Shown piece by piece: positions 52,801 to 64,000 of a stretch of 64,000 nt of DNA. The translations under genes were made by a program, and so were the position numbers. The stretch's first letter is position 1, and each line of letters starts with the position of its first letter. This DNA comes from Lingula anatina (taxonomy: Eukaryota > Brachiopoda > Lingulata > Lingulida > Lingulidae): contig NW_019775680.1 in NCBI RefSeq assembly GCF_001039355.2, positions 114,978 through 178,977 on the forward strand. The letters run 5' to 3'. The notes beneath the pieces were generated by a model that was not told the DNA's origin, made no database searches, and saw only the letters and a list, made by a program, of their open reading frames with translations.

Positions 52801-55800
52801 GTAGGAATGAAAGGGGGATTTGTTACAGCTGTGAACTCCCCTGTGAAGAATTAATTAACCAATCAAGCCTTCATCTCCTGTCTGGCACGCTAACTGGTAT
52901 GATATATTCTTGTGGTAATGGGAGATGGCCAGCCAGCAGGAGCTCCCAATGGTCAATTTGTGCTCAGTGGGCTGATTCTGGCCAGTTGGCTGGCCACTTG
53001 GTGGGTTTGCTGGGAACTGGGCTATTGTTTTAGGGCAGAGTGACAGTGTTTGATTTTTTTTTCTGAAGGTTTTGACATTCTGATCCCAATGCAGATGATG
53101 ATGATGATGAAGGGTGTTCATTCATTTTAACCCTTTGGCATTACTTTAATAAATACTTGGAAATACTTGATGGGTAGAAAATTTACAAATTCAGACACAT
53201 CTTAACTTACAAATTTTTAGCTAAAAAAACTGAATGCACCACTGTAACAGCAGATTGCAATATTATCAGTTGAACTACCTTATACATTTGCAGAAGGGAA
53301 AGTGCCAATTGATTCAGGTCACTTTATCTCTCTGTCTGTATTGTTGAATGGATATTTTTCCAACAGATAATCTGGGTTTCTACTGCTCTTCTGACACACA
53401 CTTAGATTTGGCTTTTGCAGACTGTTGGTAGAGTTAGGGTTTGATAAAATTTGGTATCACTCATGATTATTCCAGTGATGAAGGTTGAAATGTTAAATGT
53501 TTAAAGTGTAGCAAGCCTTTTGAAGGCACATTCTAAGCAGCTTTTCTCTCGATAAGTCCTTTACCCATAGATCACGAAACCGCAGACTCTCCAGCCGAGT
53601 AATTTCATCTAAAATCTGGAACTTAATTCCCAAGCCTCTTTTGGGTTTTCCCACAGCTTAGTAACTTAATGGCCCAGAGAAATAATACATGGCGGTCAGG
53701 TAACGCAAGGTGGATGTACCCCATTATGACGCTATACAAAGGGGGAGCTATTGACTTCAATTTTGCCCTCTTCATTCAGGACTATTTTCCACTCAATTTT
53801 TGATTGACAGGATTTGGGAGTTAATAAGCGCTGGTCTTTTTTTTCCACCCTGGTTCAGTGGGTTCTGTCTGACCTGGGAAGGCGATGAACACATTAAATC
53901 GTGATGCGATGCTGCTACTGTTTTGCCCAGGTGTTCAGTGGGGGAAGGTATTATGTAATGCATGGAGGTGAAAGGGGTTTTAAGAAAGAGACAGATCAAG
54001 TGGGTTGGAGAGGCACTGATATAGGGGTCCTATATGAAATACTGCTGTGGATCCATTTCCCATCAGAAAAGAATCTTATAAATCCATTCAGGCCCGTAGC
54101 CAGCAATTTCAAAAGGGGGGTTCTTTTTCTGAAAAAGTGGACCTTTTCTCATGAAATCTTTGTGTACCTAGATGAAATTTTACTGAAAGGGGACCTTTTT
54201 CTGAGCAAAAAAATGGGGGTTCTTTCCAATCCCCCCTGGCTACAGGCCTGCCATGTGAAATTATATTGAAATTATATATCATAGAAAGAAATGTAATGAA
54301 CAGCCACTCTCTGGGTTAGTTATGATTGATATGCCAAGACATTTTAAGTTGTGTCAAGTTCTTATCTTCACAATACAGGGTGGAAAAACTTGAGTCCAGG
54401 GTCACATTGCCTACCACACCTGTTGGGTGGTTGACCCTTGGTCTGTGACCAGTTAATCTCCTCTTAATCACCTGCAGTCCCACTTGGCTATCCCTTTGGT
54501 CATCATGGTCAGTTGGACACCTCTTTAACACCTGGATACACTGTTCACAGGTACAGACCACTTCAATACCTGCTGGACCATTCAACGGTTACCTGGGACC
54601 CCTGGATGATTAAAGACCATGTGCTGCAAAAAAAAAAAAAAAAAAAAAAAAAAAAGAAGGCCAAAAAAAAAAAAAAAGAGGGGGGNAGTGGGTTGGAGAG
54701 GCACTGATATAGAGGTCCTATATGAAATACTGCTGTGGATCCATTTCCCACCAGAAAAGAATCTTATAAACACTTTCAGGCCCGTAGCCAGCAATTTCAA
54801 AAGGGGGGTTCTTTTTCTGAAAAAGTGGACCTTTTCTCATGAAATCTTTGTGTACCTAGATGAAATTTTACCGAAAGGGGACCTTTTTCCGAGCAAAAAA
54901 ACGGGGGTTCTTTCCAATCCCCCCTGGCTACAGGCCTGCCATGTGAAATTATATTGAAATTATATATCATAGAAAGAAATGTAATGAACAGCCACTCTCT
55001 GGGTTAGTTATGATTGATATGCCAAGACATTTTAAGTTGTGTCAAGTTCTTATCTTCACAATACAGGGTGGAAAAACTTGAGTCCAGGGTCACATTGCCC
55101 ACCACACCTGTTGGGTGGTTGACCCTTGGTCTGTGACCAGTTAATCTCCTCTTAATCACCTGCAGTTCCACTTGGCTGTCCCTTTGGTCATCATGGTCAG
55201 TTGGACACCTCTTTAACACCTGGATACACTGTTCACAGGTACAGACCACTTCAATACCTGCTGGACCATTCAACGGTTACCTGGGACCCCTGGATGATTA
55301 AAGACCATGTGCTGCCCCCCCCCCCCCAAAAAAAAAAAAAAACCTAGGCCTGTAGTCAATGGAGGGGGGGGGGGGATCTCTTTCTGAAGAAAAAAAAAAA
55401 AACTCGACCTTGTTTATACCCCTGTAGTTGACCCAGCTAAAGAAATGGTATAAAATCTAGATCAAGTCAACCTTTTTTTCTGGCCAAAAGGTTGGTTTTT
55501 CAACTTCCCTTCCCTGACCCCTGCTCCTTATAGAGCTTGTATACATGGGTCATTCAGACTTCACCATAATCCCCCACCCCCACCCCCACCCCTAAAATAT
55601 GTATGGGTATTATGACATATACAAACAGTATAAAAAATAAATAGAGGAAATAAACCAAGAGTCAGTAAAATAAGCTCAGTCTGCTCAAAAGTTTTGTTGG
55701 CTTTGATTTTTGAAAATAAGCCTGGATATTTCCCTCTACTTGGAATAAAAATATGATGAAACTTTTTTATGCTAATAATTTAATTTATGGGATTTTTGTT

Positions 55801-58002
55801 TGTTTGTTTTTGATAGATTGTAGTCTCTTGACATACAAGTTATTTGATGCCAGCAAGAAAAAATTAAAAGGAAGTACGCAATAAGCAAATAAAAATGATG
55901 GAAATTAGTTTTTCAAGTTTTAACAGTTATGAAGGCTTTGTAGACTTGTGTTAGCTTAAACAGATTTGGCCAAAAAAAAAAAAAAATTAAGAAAAGAACT
56001 TTGCTTGAGAAGGAAACAAAGAGTAGCCGAGTTTTTGTCACTTTTGCAACTTGAATTTTAAATTGAACACAAGGTGGTTCACTTATACGCTATTATAAGA
56101 GTCAGGGAAGCTTTATTCAGCTATGTGTGGTATCTTCTTTAAACTGTTGCTACTTCACTTTTGAGAACAATTTCCTTGGCCCAAAAAGAGTTCTCATGAT
56201 AAACTCTTATTTCTTCAATTAAACTTCTTGTTAAGGGTTGAGGATGTGGAAAATTTGCCGCTGACCTTATTTTCGGGGTCGTGCAACTTTAAGAGACCGC
56301 TGGGGTCGCCAACAATGGGTAAGAGGGAATTATCAGTATCAGGTTTCAGCCTCGGAATTATTGTGCAATTAGAAATGATTTTTATTTCGATCAAGTACAA
56401 ATGGGTGTCTCTGTGGTGAGGCGACATTGCATGCGAAGGCTGGGTAAACATGTGACAGCTTTTGAGAAAACGGTACAGTCGGTTCAGACAAGGGCTTCTT
56501 TTGACTGTTGTTGTCACCAAAGTTGCTGTAACGTCAGATAAAAGACAGTTGATGGAGGTGTGATCTCTGCAATAAAAAGTGCAATGTACCTGTAATCAAC
56601 CTAAGCCTGAAAATTGATCTAAATTTTTAGACCAAAATGTCCACTGTGACCCCAAGAAAATTGGTGATACAAGTAGTCCTATTAAGTGGAATATTGGGCC
56701 TTTCTTTATAACAGAAAAAAAAAAAGACATGCCAATTGTTTCTGATCAGTAATTTTGATAGTGGAATGCTGTGACTTTAAACATGAACTGAAGTAAAAGT
56801 TTAGACCTATTTACGAGAAAAAGTGATTTTGTTAAACTGGTCCCTGGAACTAGCTGAAGAAGGAAGAAGGTATTTTCAGTTGTTCATTCGGTGGGGTGCT
56901 GCTTGGCTGGCAACTTTTTGATCAATACAGTTAAATCACGTGGAAACTAGAAAATATATTTATTCCCCATGAGAATGCATCCAAAATAAAAAATGAGCTA
57001 GCTGAAGGGATCTAGGCACTTTGGCAGTTGTTCATGTTTTGTGTGATCTCTTATAAGATCAGTGGTCTGTAAAACGACGCAGGGATATCCTTTTGTTAAC
57101 GTTTTCATCCACCAAATCCTGCTGGCACTAAACCAGATTTATTCATAAATTGTGATAGCTTTGATGGATATAAAAAAGAAAATAAACAACAAAAAACGAA
57201 GGAAAAAGTTTAACATACTGAAAAGAATATGAAGCATTCACCATATAAAATAAATATTTACAGAAGGTAACTTGTTTCACTTAAAAAATGTATTGGTGTA
57301 GCTACATTGAAAATATGTCTGAAGTCAAATGATTTCAAGTAAATTATTCAAGACCTATAGTGGATACTGGACTGAGCTGGGCTCTGGTAATCTATCATGT
57401 TATTGTCAAGTTATCCTTGCCTGAAAGAAGCTCAGAAACAATCACATTATCCCTTAAGTCACTAACGGTAAAATTAATTTTAAAAAACTTTAGGGGTCAG
57501 TTTTATGTCTTGATTTAGTTAAGCCAGAACAAAAATTCTACTGAAAATTTGTTATCAAGAAAACACTCATTGCATGAGCCCAGGAAATGAGATTAGGAAA
57601 TAAAATGGCTGCCAAAATTATATGGGAAGTTTTTTTGCCAAAACACTGATTTACTGTTATATATTACAACCAGACATGCTGCTCTGAGTTTCGTAGATGC
57701 CTTAAAAACAAGCTTGGGGCTTTAATTAAGTTTGAACATTATTTATTTGAAGGAAAAAAGGGGAAATAGTGGGAGTAGATAAATATCTACAATTGCTCTG
57801 TTATTAATTGGTTGCATACAGTCTTGTGTGGGTGCCTGCTATTATAGTGTACTTTGGTTTGTTTATGGCCCAGATTTCCTGTGGTGTACATTATTTGGCA
57901 GCTACATTGATGCATATAACAGACTTGAGATTTAATTTGGCCCCCCCCTCCCCCTCAAACCCCCCTTCTGTCCCTGTATAATAATTTACTTATTCATTTC
58001 TG

Positions 58003-58053
<51 letters not shown>

Positions 58054-59968
58054 TTTTGACTTTATATGCTAAATTATTGGTTACTGAAGGGTCTTTAATA
58101 AATAACTTTACAATGTTCTATACTATCAAATAAATGCATGTGTTTCACGGAAAACCTTAGATTCAGACACATGCTCATTAGAGATCTTTTATAATGTTGT
58201 CTTATTATGTGAACAACCACCACTTCTGATTTTTGCACCAGCTTCAGTGGGAGACTAGGTTAAACTAGAATTTAAAATAATTTTTAATCAGATTTGTCAG
58301 CTGAATTGGCTGTTAAAAGTGCCAGTTATGTTTCCGTAATGCATATTGACACCAGTGTCTAGAAGTTAATTGCAAGAGAATTGTTTTCGGCACCAATTGC
58401 CAGTTGTCACTGCTACTTTCTATTTGACTTGACACTAGTTGTACAATGATAGAATGACAGAATAAAATTGAAATTTTGGCTATGAAGAAACATTTGCAAA
58501 CCCATCCCTGTGTTAAGGATCAGGCCTTAAAAATGGATTAGGAGTTTGCGAACTTGGGCCTCAGATTTGTGACTAAATTTATGACTCAAGCCACAAATTA
58601 AGTACCTGAACACAAAATTAGTAGCCATGAGCACATCATTATAATTAGGACACAGAAACCACTCTGGTGCTTTGTTGATGCCCACTAATTTCACATTGGG
58701 GTACTTAATTCGTGTCTCGAGTTGTTAATTTGGACATTTTTGCTCCCAAATCTAAGGTTTGTGCTAGCATATTATGGCAAATATTATTTATGTGGCCTGA
58801 GGATGATGGAATAGCAGTTTTCATGGTGATGCTGATCTAGCTCTGACTTCCTTGATACTCGGGGTAATTGTCACCTCCATTAAATGCAAACGAAAGAAGA
58901 CGTTTGATCGACATCAAAGCAAAGGATATAAAAAAGTAATTTTGTTACGAAAGAACATTTGCTAACGAAAATATTTCATCTCACTCTTTGCCAAGAATTA
59001 AGGAAATACGCCCTTGCCACTTGAACACATAAATTTGAAACACAACTGCCCCCAAAACATGATGTCATTTTGTCCTCCCTGCTAGAGTTACACACCAAAT
59101 GAGCACTAACAGCCAAAACTAATTTGTGTACGTATTTTAAGTATGTTAATTGTGTGTTTCAAAATTTCCTAAGTCATATCTTCTGTGTCTGCATATCCTG
59201 CATCACCCTGATATAGATNCATGTTATTGTCAAGTTATCCTTGCCTGAAAGAAGCTCAGAAACAATCACATTATCCCTTAAGTCACTAACGGTAAAATTA
59301 ATTTTAAAAAACTTTAGGGGTCAGTTTTATGTCTTGATTTAGTTAAGCCAGAACAAAAATTCTACTGAAAATTTGTTATCAAGAAAACACTCATTGCATG
59401 AGCCCAGGAAATGAGATTAGGAAATAAAATGGCTGCCAAAATTATATGGGAAGTTTTTTTGCCAAAACACTGATTTACTGTTATATATTACAACCAGACA
59501 TGCTGCTCTGAGTTTCGTAGATGCCTTAAAAACAAGCTTGGGGCTTTAATTAAGTTTGAACATTATTTATTTGAAGGAAAAAAGGGGAAATAGTGGGAGT
59601 AGATAAATATCTACAATTGCTCTGTTATTAATTGGTTGCATACAGTCTTGTGTGGGTGCCTGCTATTATAGTGTACTTTGGTTTGTTTATGGCCCAGATT
59701 TCCTGTGGTGTACATTATTTGGTAGCTACATTGATGCATATAACAGACTTGAGATTTAATTTGCCCCCCCCCCCCTCCCCCTCAAAACCCCCTTCTGTCC
59801 CTGTATAGTCCCCTGTATAATAATTAACTTATTCATTTCTGGGATCTCTCTCTCTCTCTCTCTCTNNNNNNNNNNNNNNNGATTTAAATTGCCCCCCCCC
59901 CCCTCCCCCTCAAAACCCCCTTCTGTCCCTGTATAGTCCCTGTATAATAATTAACTTATTCATTTCTG

Positions 59969-60023
<55 letters not shown>

Positions 60024-62849
60024 TTCTGACTTTATATGCTAAATTATTGGTTACTGAAGGGTCTTTAATAAATAACTTTACAATGTTCTATACTATCAAG
60101 TAAATGCATAAGTGTTTCACGGAAAACCTGAGATTCAGACGCATGCTCATTAGAGATCTTTTATAAAGTTGTGTCTTATTATGTGAACAACCACCACTTC
60201 TGATTTTTGCACCAGCTTCAGTGAGAGACTAGGTTAAACTAGAATTTAGAATAATTTTTAATCAGATTTGTCAGCTGAATTGGCTGTTAAAAGTGCCAGT
60301 TATGTTTCCGTAATGCATATTGACACCAGTGTCTAGAAGTTAATTGCAAGAGAATTGTTTTCGGCACCAATTGCCAGTTGTCACTGCTACTTTCTATTTG
60401 ACTTGACACTAGTTGTACAATGATAGAATGACAGAATAAAATTGAAATTTTGGCTATGAAGAAACATTTGCAAACCCATCCCTGTGTTAAGGATCAGGCC
60501 TTAAAAATGGATTAGGAGTTTGCGAACTTGGGCCTCAGATTTGTGACTAAATTTATGACTCAAGCCACAAATTAAGTACCTGAACACAAAATTAGTAGCC
60601 ATGAGCACATCATTATAATTAGGAGACAGAAACCACTCTGGTGCTGTGTTGGTGCCTACTAATTTCACATTGGGGTACTTAATTCGTGTCTTGAGTTGTT
60701 AATTTGGACATTTTTACTCCCAAATCTAAGGTTTGTGCTAGCATAGTATGGCAAATATTATTTATGTGGCCTGAGGATGATGGAGTAGCAGTTTTCATGG
60801 TGATGCTGATCTAGCTCTGTTTGACTTCCTTGATACTCGGGGTAATTGTCACCTCCATTAAATGCCAACGAAAGAAGACGTTTGATCGACATTGAAGCAA
60901 AGGATATAAAAAAGTCATTTTGTTACGAAAGAACATTTGCTAACGAAAATATTTCATCTCACTCTTTGCCAAGAATTAAGGAAATACGCCCTTGCCACTT
61001 GAACACATAAATTTGAAACACAACTGCCCCCAAAACATGATGTCATTTTGTCCTCCCTGCTAGAGTTACACACCAAATGAGCACTAACAGCCAAAACTAA
61101 TTCGTGTATTTAAAGTATGCTAATTGTGTGTTTTAAAATTTCCCCAAGTCAGATCTCCTGTGTCTACATACCCTGCATCATCCTTATAGAGATATTCTGT
61201 GATTATACTTGGTGTTTTCAATGGTAGGAATTGTTATTTCAAAGATACCATATTTTAAGTTATAATTTCTTAAATTTAGAACTTTGAGTGGTAGCAACAA
61301 AATTTAAAAAAAGGCTACACATTAGATCTATTCTGTGCAACAAAAGCACCATAAATGCTATTTGAAAATATAATTTTGTGATAATAAAATCATGTATTTT
61401 AAAGTTTAATTTTGTAGAATTGACAAGCAACAAGATGTGACAGTGGTAATTATCAATCCCAATCCAACCAAACATCATATTTATAGGCAAAGTATATTTT
61501 AGTTTTTGGTATTTTTGTTGTTGAAGATAACACTGGTGATTTTTATGTTGATTTTTTAATGTTGATGAAATTTCACTGATTTAAACTGGCTCTATTTCCA
61601 TATGTTTGTGATAAGTGGGCTTTCATGAATTGCGTGGCAATGGCGGAGAAAATGGGAGTGTCTTTTTGGGGGTGGTTAACCCTTAAATCTAGACCACTTT
61701 GGATAATAATACAAAAAGATATTAACCACAAGCAATCCTGTTTGTAAAGTTTCCCAAAATTGTGAATTAGAGTGCACTGGAGCAGCCATGGAAGATAAGG
61801 GTCAGGTGGTTCGTGACACCCACTGCTTTTAGACTCCATAGTGTACATGTTAGAATTTTTTTCTTTTTTTTTTCATTTTTTTTTCACCCTCCTAATTTCC
61901 TTCTCATTGTCCCACCTTACCTCTGACTTGGAGTCACATGCATATCTTAGTGTTGGGGGCATAGATAGATTGAACAAAATAGGACTTATCATTTTCGAAG
62001 TTTTAATAAGGATTTATGTAGGCTATCACTGACTAGGCAGTAATATGGGCAAAAACATTTGCTGTCTTCATTTTTAAGGATTTTGTACATTGTTATTTAT
62101 GTTTATTTTATCAAATTAGAATAGCAGATATCATTGGGCTTACTCCCATTTTTGTGTCTGATGATGCATGTGGAAATTACATTTAAAAAAAGAAAGATTT
62201 CAGCTTGTTTTATAGGGAAGGTCAACATTTTTCCATCAGTCATCTCCACACAATTACTTTTGTTTGAACATATTTTTTATGTTTTTGTTTATCTCTGGTT
62301 AGGTTCTATATACTTCAGGAAGTCTTTTGAAATTGCAGCTATTTGAATTCATCATGGGTGTGGTGTGACTGGCCCAGATATTTTCTTTGAAGTTGTCCCA
62401 GGCATAAGGCAAAGCCTGTCAGAATGTCAAAGAAAGAATGTAGAATGGAAAATTATTGCTTTGGTCCTATGTCCTTATTGCATTTGGCAGTGAATGTGGG
62501 TTGCATTAAGTCAAAACTAACACTGGCTGTCTTAAACTTTAATATTTATCATATTGTATACTTGTAACATGATAAACTGCAGTGTAAGGACACAATATCT
62601 GTACAGTAGTAGGTACTGTTCTTATGTAGCAACAAACTTGGTATTGGGACTGTATGGAATAGTTTATATTGTGCTGCCATCTATAGGGACTTGTTTTCAT
62701 TATGTTGGACCTGAATGCTTGATACTTATCTTGTGTCACCCACTTAAATCCTTTATATTAATGCCATATATTGATTAATGTTTTTCAGGTTCAGCTGTTT
62801 AAAGGAAAATAGATTTGATTTTCTCCTTGGACAATACCCCCTCCTCTCC

Positions 62850-62907
<58 letters not shown>

Positions 62908-63712
62908 GGTATAAATAAATCAATCATATATTAAATCTGATTGCTCCTATTATTTTCCAGATCACAAAATTCCCCCTAGAGTCTTGTAAGGTGTACAACG
63001 AATGTTCAGAATGCGTGACAGCTTCAGATCCTCTGAATTGTGGGTGGTGTGCCAACGAATTGGGGCAAGGCGAGTGCAAGATGAGGCAAGAGTGCTTCAA
63101 GAGATGGACCAAGGACAGCTGTGCACCGCTCATCTATTCTGTAAGAACATTTGATATCTTAATCAGAAAATTGCTCTTAGTAATAATTTTAAAATTTTAA
63201 AACATTTCACCTGCATGTTTCATTATGGTGACAATTTTACAATGTGGGTTATTACATAGAATTTAATTTATCTTTTGAATCCTTTGTTTTTTTTTCTGTT
63301 TTTTTTTTTTTTGTCGGTTGTTTTATTGAATCATTATACAAGCATTGCACCTTCTCATCCGCTCTTTTAACATGTCATTGACCCTTACCAAGCATGTAAA
63401 ATGAAAACATGAATTACTTGTAAAAAATACATGGTAAAACATATTTGTGAGATTTAATGCCGTATTGAAAGTTTGTCTTCTTTGACTTTCTATCATGGAG
63501 AAAAATTGCCAGGTGGGTCGATTTTTTTTATGGACAATTAATCATTGATAAAAAATGTCCACTCCACAGGTCACCCCTCAAACTGGACCTGTCCAAGGTG
63601 GTACGCAAATGACCATACAGGGGCGGGATTTTGGCTCCAATCAGAGCCAGGCAGTGGTGGAAGTGAAGATTGCCGACACAACCTGTAATGTCACGTACAA
63701 GGATTCCTCAAG
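37801..63712 (+). CDS. Sema-PSI-IPT receptor, MET/RON-like, 5' part (partial)
   Basis: Five exons join in phase: 37801-38967, 41013-41204, 41966-42100, 62961-63140 and 63570-63712, about 605 residues so far. It continues off the right edge. Residues 1-26 form a signal peptide, and about 27-500 a Sema domain (TGPVLDN, YFLIVQPEG, SYTEMPLEC, IGTNDGRIMK). Residues 499-558 form a PSI domain (ESCKVYNECSECV, NCGWC, ECKMRQEC). From 559 a canonical IPT/TIG begins (VTPQTGPVQGGTQMTIQGRD). A canonical IPT straight after the first PSI, one large first coding exon ending after SSCE, and SCAPLIYSVTP at the PSI/IPT border fit MET/RON receptor tyrosine kinases. Plexins instead have a divergent segment and further PSI domains there. 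The kinase half is outside the window, so plexin is not excluded. The basic furin-site loop that follows EMPLEC in vertebrate MET is absent. Intron 3 is 20.9 kb. Confidence 0.8.
43499..43680. repeat. Foldback MITE, family A, copy 3 (deleted right arm)
   Basis: The complete left arm starts GGCTTCGTTCACATGCAATG. Most of the right arm is lost and only its end (GAATTTAGAAAATAGACATT then GCATGTG) remains. The flanks are TAA and TTA. Confidence 0.85.
46988..47035 (+). repeat. Family C MITE, terminal fragment
   Basis: CAGGCCCATAGCCAGCAATT followed by a G-rich stretch matches the left end of family C. No matching right end is found nearby. Confidence 0.6.
47699..47915 (+). repeat. Family B MITE, copy 4
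   Basis: Runs from CTCTGTTCTCAC through TTTAGATCGATCTATC, GGGGAGTCTCACTAGATTAC, GGCTGACAGCTATTTAGCG and CCCCCAGGGAGTTAGGTCGA to AATCTATGAGAATGGGG. It is in opposite orientation to the copy at 51040-51254 and closely similar to it. Confidence 0.85.
51040..51254 (-). repeat. Family B MITE, copy 5 (inverted relative to copy 4)
   Basis: Reads as the reverse complement of 47699-47915, with TCGACCTAACTCCCTGGGGG, CTGTCAGCCGGGCGGACACG and GAGACTCCCCGCGG in the expected order. The two copies, 3.1 kb apart in the same intron, could pair in the pre-mRNA. Confidence 0.85.
53999..54627 (+). repeat. 629 bp tandem duplication, unit 1
   Basis: AGTGGGTTGGAGAGGCACTG to GACCATGTGCTGC matches 54687-55315 almost base for base with no length change. 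It includes one family C MITE (54089-54250). The units are separated by poly-A rich sequence and a single N at 54686. Confidence 0.95.
54089..54250 (+). repeat. Family C MITE, copy in duplication unit 1
   Basis: CAGGCCCGTAGCC at left and GGCTACAGGCCTG at right, with GGTTCTTTTTCTGAAAAAGT and GGACCTTTTTC blocks inside. Confidence 0.85.
54687..55315 (+). repeat. 629 bp tandem duplication, unit 2
   Basis: Same sequence as 53999-54627 with only scattered substitutions. It starts immediately after the single N. Confidence 0.95.
54777..54938 (+). repeat. Family C MITE, copy in duplication unit 2
   Basis: Same termini and interior as the copy at 54089-54250, at the corresponding place in the second unit. 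Confidence 0.85.
55346..55516 (+). repeat. Diverged family C-like element
   Basis: AGGCCTGTAGTCAATGGAGG at left, then CTCTTTCTGAAGAAA, a GACCTT block and a TTTTTTTCTGGCCAAAAGG block in the order seen in family C. The right terminus is not convincing. Confidence 0.4.
57396..59218 (+). repeat. 1.8 kb tandem duplication, unit 1
   Basis: CATGTTATTGTCAAGTTATC onward is repeated nearly identically from 59220. It includes a (CT)n tract at 58006-58048. The junction is a single N at 59219. Confidence 0.95.
58006..58048. repeat. (CT)n microsatellite, unit 1
   Basis: About 21 CT units. The corresponding tract in the second unit lies at 59972-60018. Confidence 0.95.
59220..61190 (+). repeat. 1.9 kb tandem duplication, unit 2
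   Basis: Matches 57396-59218 at a few percent or less divergence, fading at CCTGCATCATCCTTATAGAG. It is longer because a short block (poly-C, CCTTCTGTCCCTGTATAGTC, (CT)n) is present twice around a 15-base N gap (59866-59880). Confidence 0.9.
62851..62908. repeat. (TAA)n microsatellite
   Basis: About 19 TAA units ending some 50 bp before the acceptor of the PSI exon at 62961. Confidence 0.95.
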
Positions 63713-63895
63713 GTGAGGGGACACCTGCAACCTTGGAGTCAGAGATCACTGGAATGTCTGAGCTCTTTTATCAATATTTCTCAGCCATTGCCTGTGAATT
63801 GGTGAAATTATAATTAAAGATAATGGCAGAGGCATGCTGATGAAAGAGGAGAGTTTGCAGGGGAACTCTTGACTTTTTAAATATTCTGTCATATA

Positions 63896-64000
63896 GATCC
63901 CATTCCCTTAGACACTATCAGTTTATGTAAGTCGATCCAACTCTGTAGAGACTCTTGCTGAGTGCAATCAGTTTAACTATAGACATGCCTTCTCTTGTTT
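63896..64000. repeat. Possible family B MITE, cut by the window edge
   Basis: AGATCCCATTCCCTTAGACA followed by GTCGATCCAACTCTGTAGAG and ACTCTTGCTGAGTGCAATCA resembles the left end of family B (CATTCCC, GATCAATC, GAGTCTCACTAAATTGC). It runs to the end of the window. Confidence 0.35.

Larger units (their letters stand above)
42101..62960. other. 20.9 kb intron of the MET-like receptor
   Basis: Bounded by AAG/GTAAGTT and TTCCAG/ATCAC. It contains repeats of families A, B and C, poly-G and poly-C tracts (about 49408-49421, 50141-50158), (CT)n, (TAA)n and two large tandem duplications, each listed separately. I found no nested gene that I can support on either strand. A long first-part intron could carry enhancers, but nothing specific is visible. 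Confidence 0.7.

Noticed and set aside
54316-55273. Two identical 89-codon minus-strand ORFs (54316-54585 and 55004-55273)
   Set aside because: Their repetition comes from the 629 bp duplication; there is no recognisable domain and the sequence reads as a repeat, so it is not called a gene pair.
61573-61848. 91-codon minus-strand ORF
   Set aside because: No motif, splice partner or supporting context in the intron; could be a repeat fragment but not assignable.
37801-63712. Simple plexin call for the Sema gene
   Set aside because: Considered first because of Sema and PSI; downgraded because a canonical IPT follows the first PSI directly, which fits MET/RON. Kept as the alternative.

Overview
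This is an AT-rich, intron-rich animal nuclear window. Canonical GT/AG introns, long intergenic stretches, microsatellites and several MITE families point to an invertebrate metazoan. I think a marine bilaterian such as a lophotrochozoan or invertebrate deuterostome is likely, but the sequence alone does not fix the species. All gene models below were built by hand from splice sites with phase checking. Only fragments of the real exons show up as simple ORFs.

Layout. (1) 1530-5250, minus: 5' part of a secreted or membrane protein with a signal peptide, one V-type Ig domain and fibronectin III domains; it runs off the left edge. (2) 8161-9923, minus: complete 4-exon RPS23 (143 aa). (3) 10010-15180, plus: complete 9-exon ATP6AP1/Ac45 (477 aa), head-to-head with RPS23 with only 86 bp between start codons. 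(4) 18424-20815, minus: complete 3-exon small secreted von Willebrand factor D protein (256 aa), convergent with ATP6AP1. (5) 24676-36465, minus: 17-exon MDM1 centriole/microtubule protein (about 1190 aa). (6) 37801-63712, plus: first five coding exons of a Sema-PSI-IPT receptor that fits the MET/RON family better than plexin. It includes one 20.9 kb intron and continues beyond the right edge.

The genes do not form one pathway. RPS23 and ATP6AP1 share a compact promoter holding a CACGTG E-box of the lysosomal (CLEAR) type, and the same neighbour pair is known in vertebrates as RPS23-ATP6AP1L. The rest of the DNA is dominated by non-autonomous elements: a palindromic foldback family with TTA flanks, a second inverted-repeat family (one copy carries a foldback insertion), a CAGGCCCGTAGCC-ended family, and a 1.1 kb TIR element inside MDM1. 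Two genes each carry a small tandem copy of the 5' part of an exon that has decayed to a stop-containing pseudo-exon. Two large tandem duplications in the receptor intron are joined by a single N and may be assembly artefacts.

I did not see tRNA, rRNA or CRISPR arrays, and no clear snoRNA in the RPS23 introns.
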